In this document: in pieces, positions 9,915 to 10,300 of the stretch
How positions within the stretch are numbered: the stretch's first letter is position 1
Layout of the letters: each line of letters begins with the position of its first letter
NCBI GenBank assembly: GCA_028817255.1
Contig: JAPPQA010000050.1
Span: 1 to 10,300, forward strand
DNA: 10,300 nt
Direction: 5' to 3'
Source of the DNA: Gammaproteobacteria bacterium
GTDB taxonomy: Bacteria > Pseudomonadota > Gammaproteobacteria > Porifericomitales > Porifericomitaceae
Notes under the pieces: model-generated
Databases searched by the model: none
What the model saw: the letters and a program-made list of their open reading frames with translations, nothing else
Told to the model about the DNA's origin: nothing
Made by a program: the position numbers and the translations under genes

Positions 9915-10300
9915 GTTCAGGAAGCCTTGCCCCAGGGAGCCGTTCCCCGGAGAGCCGCCCCCATGAGGGCACCGCGCCGCGCCGGCGCCCGCCCGCATCC
10001 TGGGCCGCCGCGGCGGCGAGACCTCGTTGCCGGGGTCATTGCGAATCCCGTCGCGAAATTTCCGCTCATGGCGCGCATTGTATGCCCGCCGCCGCACCGC
10101 GCCCAGCACCGCCCGTGCCGCCTGTGCATATGCGGCGCATCCCGCGCGCCGCCGGGCCGTTACGCAATCGAGGGGAAACGATTCCCACCCCGCCATGGAG
10201 GGTAGATTCCTGCCCCCGTTAATGCAGTAAAGACAAGCCAGGGGCAAGCCTGCGTCTCATTTTTCCCATCACTCCCCCCTGGAGCCGGCTGCCGCCCCAC
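9915..10300. other. Region without a supported gene upstream of mnmA
   Basis: These 386 bp hold open frames on both strands, but their translations are Arg/Ala/Pro/Gly-rich and look like GC-rich shadows. A perfect palindrome GCCGCCGCGGCGGC lies at 10004-10017. From about 10200 to the right edge the base composition is more balanced. There a 16-codon minus-strand frame (10269 to 10219, MGKMRRRLAPGLSLLH) follows a G-rich stretch, but nothing confirms that it is translated. Confidence 0.5.
10077..10082 (-). promoter_or_regulatory. Possible -10 box upstream of mnmA
   Basis: On the minus strand the sequence reads GCATACAATGC, one mismatch from TATAAT, about 160 bp before the mnmA start. No good -35 is visible. 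This is a weak candidate, chosen because it is the clearest AT-rich hexamer in the upstream region. Confidence 0.25.

Noticed and set aside
8587..9972. 461-codon minus-strand frame overlapping mnmA
   Set aside because: It is a different frame of the same strand as mnmA. The translation is Arg/Gly/Pro/Ala low complexity, while the mnmA frame carries the conserved catalytic motifs.
8850..10205. 451-codon plus-strand frame opposite mnmA
   Set aside because: Antisense shadow without family signatures, extended by scarce stop codons in GC-rich DNA.
9915..10247. N-terminal extension of MnmA by 111 residues
   Set aside because: The frame is open, but the family starts near the PP-loop and the extension shows no conserved features. 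The ATG at 9914 gives a normal length.

Overview
The window is GC-rich DNA (roughly two-thirds G+C by eye) with tightly packed housekeeping genes. The gene types suggest a gammaproteobacterium. The strongest pointer is a RibB protein fused to a GTP-cyclohydrolase-II-like domain that has lost its zinc cysteines, a form familiar from Pseudomonas and Shewanella relatives. An AcnA-type aconitase and MnmA fit that assignment but are too widespread to prove it. I cannot name the genus.

Layout from left to right. (1) Positions 2-2827, plus strand: the C-terminal part of a large repetitive surface or secreted protein whose start lies outside the window. Its first half is a degenerate repeat array with scattered RTX-like GGxGxD turns. 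It then passes through a beta-rich non-repetitive region, a lone cysteine pair, a charged helix and an acidic tail. (2) Positions 2989-4194, plus strand: ribB/ribBX for riboflavin synthesis, behind a perfect TATAAT box. (3) Positions 4176-4238: a bidirectional rho-independent terminator that overlaps the end of ribBX, then a second strong hairpin. These separate the plus-strand genes from the convergent minus-strand genes. (4) Minus strand, in transcription order: mnmA (9914 to 8766), acnA (8503 to 5828) and a lipoprotein with a transglutaminase-like domain (5891 to 4308). The lipoprotein gene overlaps the 3' end of acnA by 64 bp, so it is probably translated from the acnA message. (5) Positions 9915-10300: no supported gene, with a possible mnmA promoter near 10080.

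Functionally the genes are mixed: flavin synthesis, the TCA cycle, tRNA wobble-uridine thiolation, an envelope transglutaminase-like lipoprotein and an adhesin-like exoprotein. I see no CRISPR array, tRNA, rRNA, insertion sequence or evident defence system. The parts most worth a second look are the repeat protein (odd composition, Cys pair, C8 tract), the aconitase/lipoprotein overlap, and the leader and palindrome upstream of acnA.
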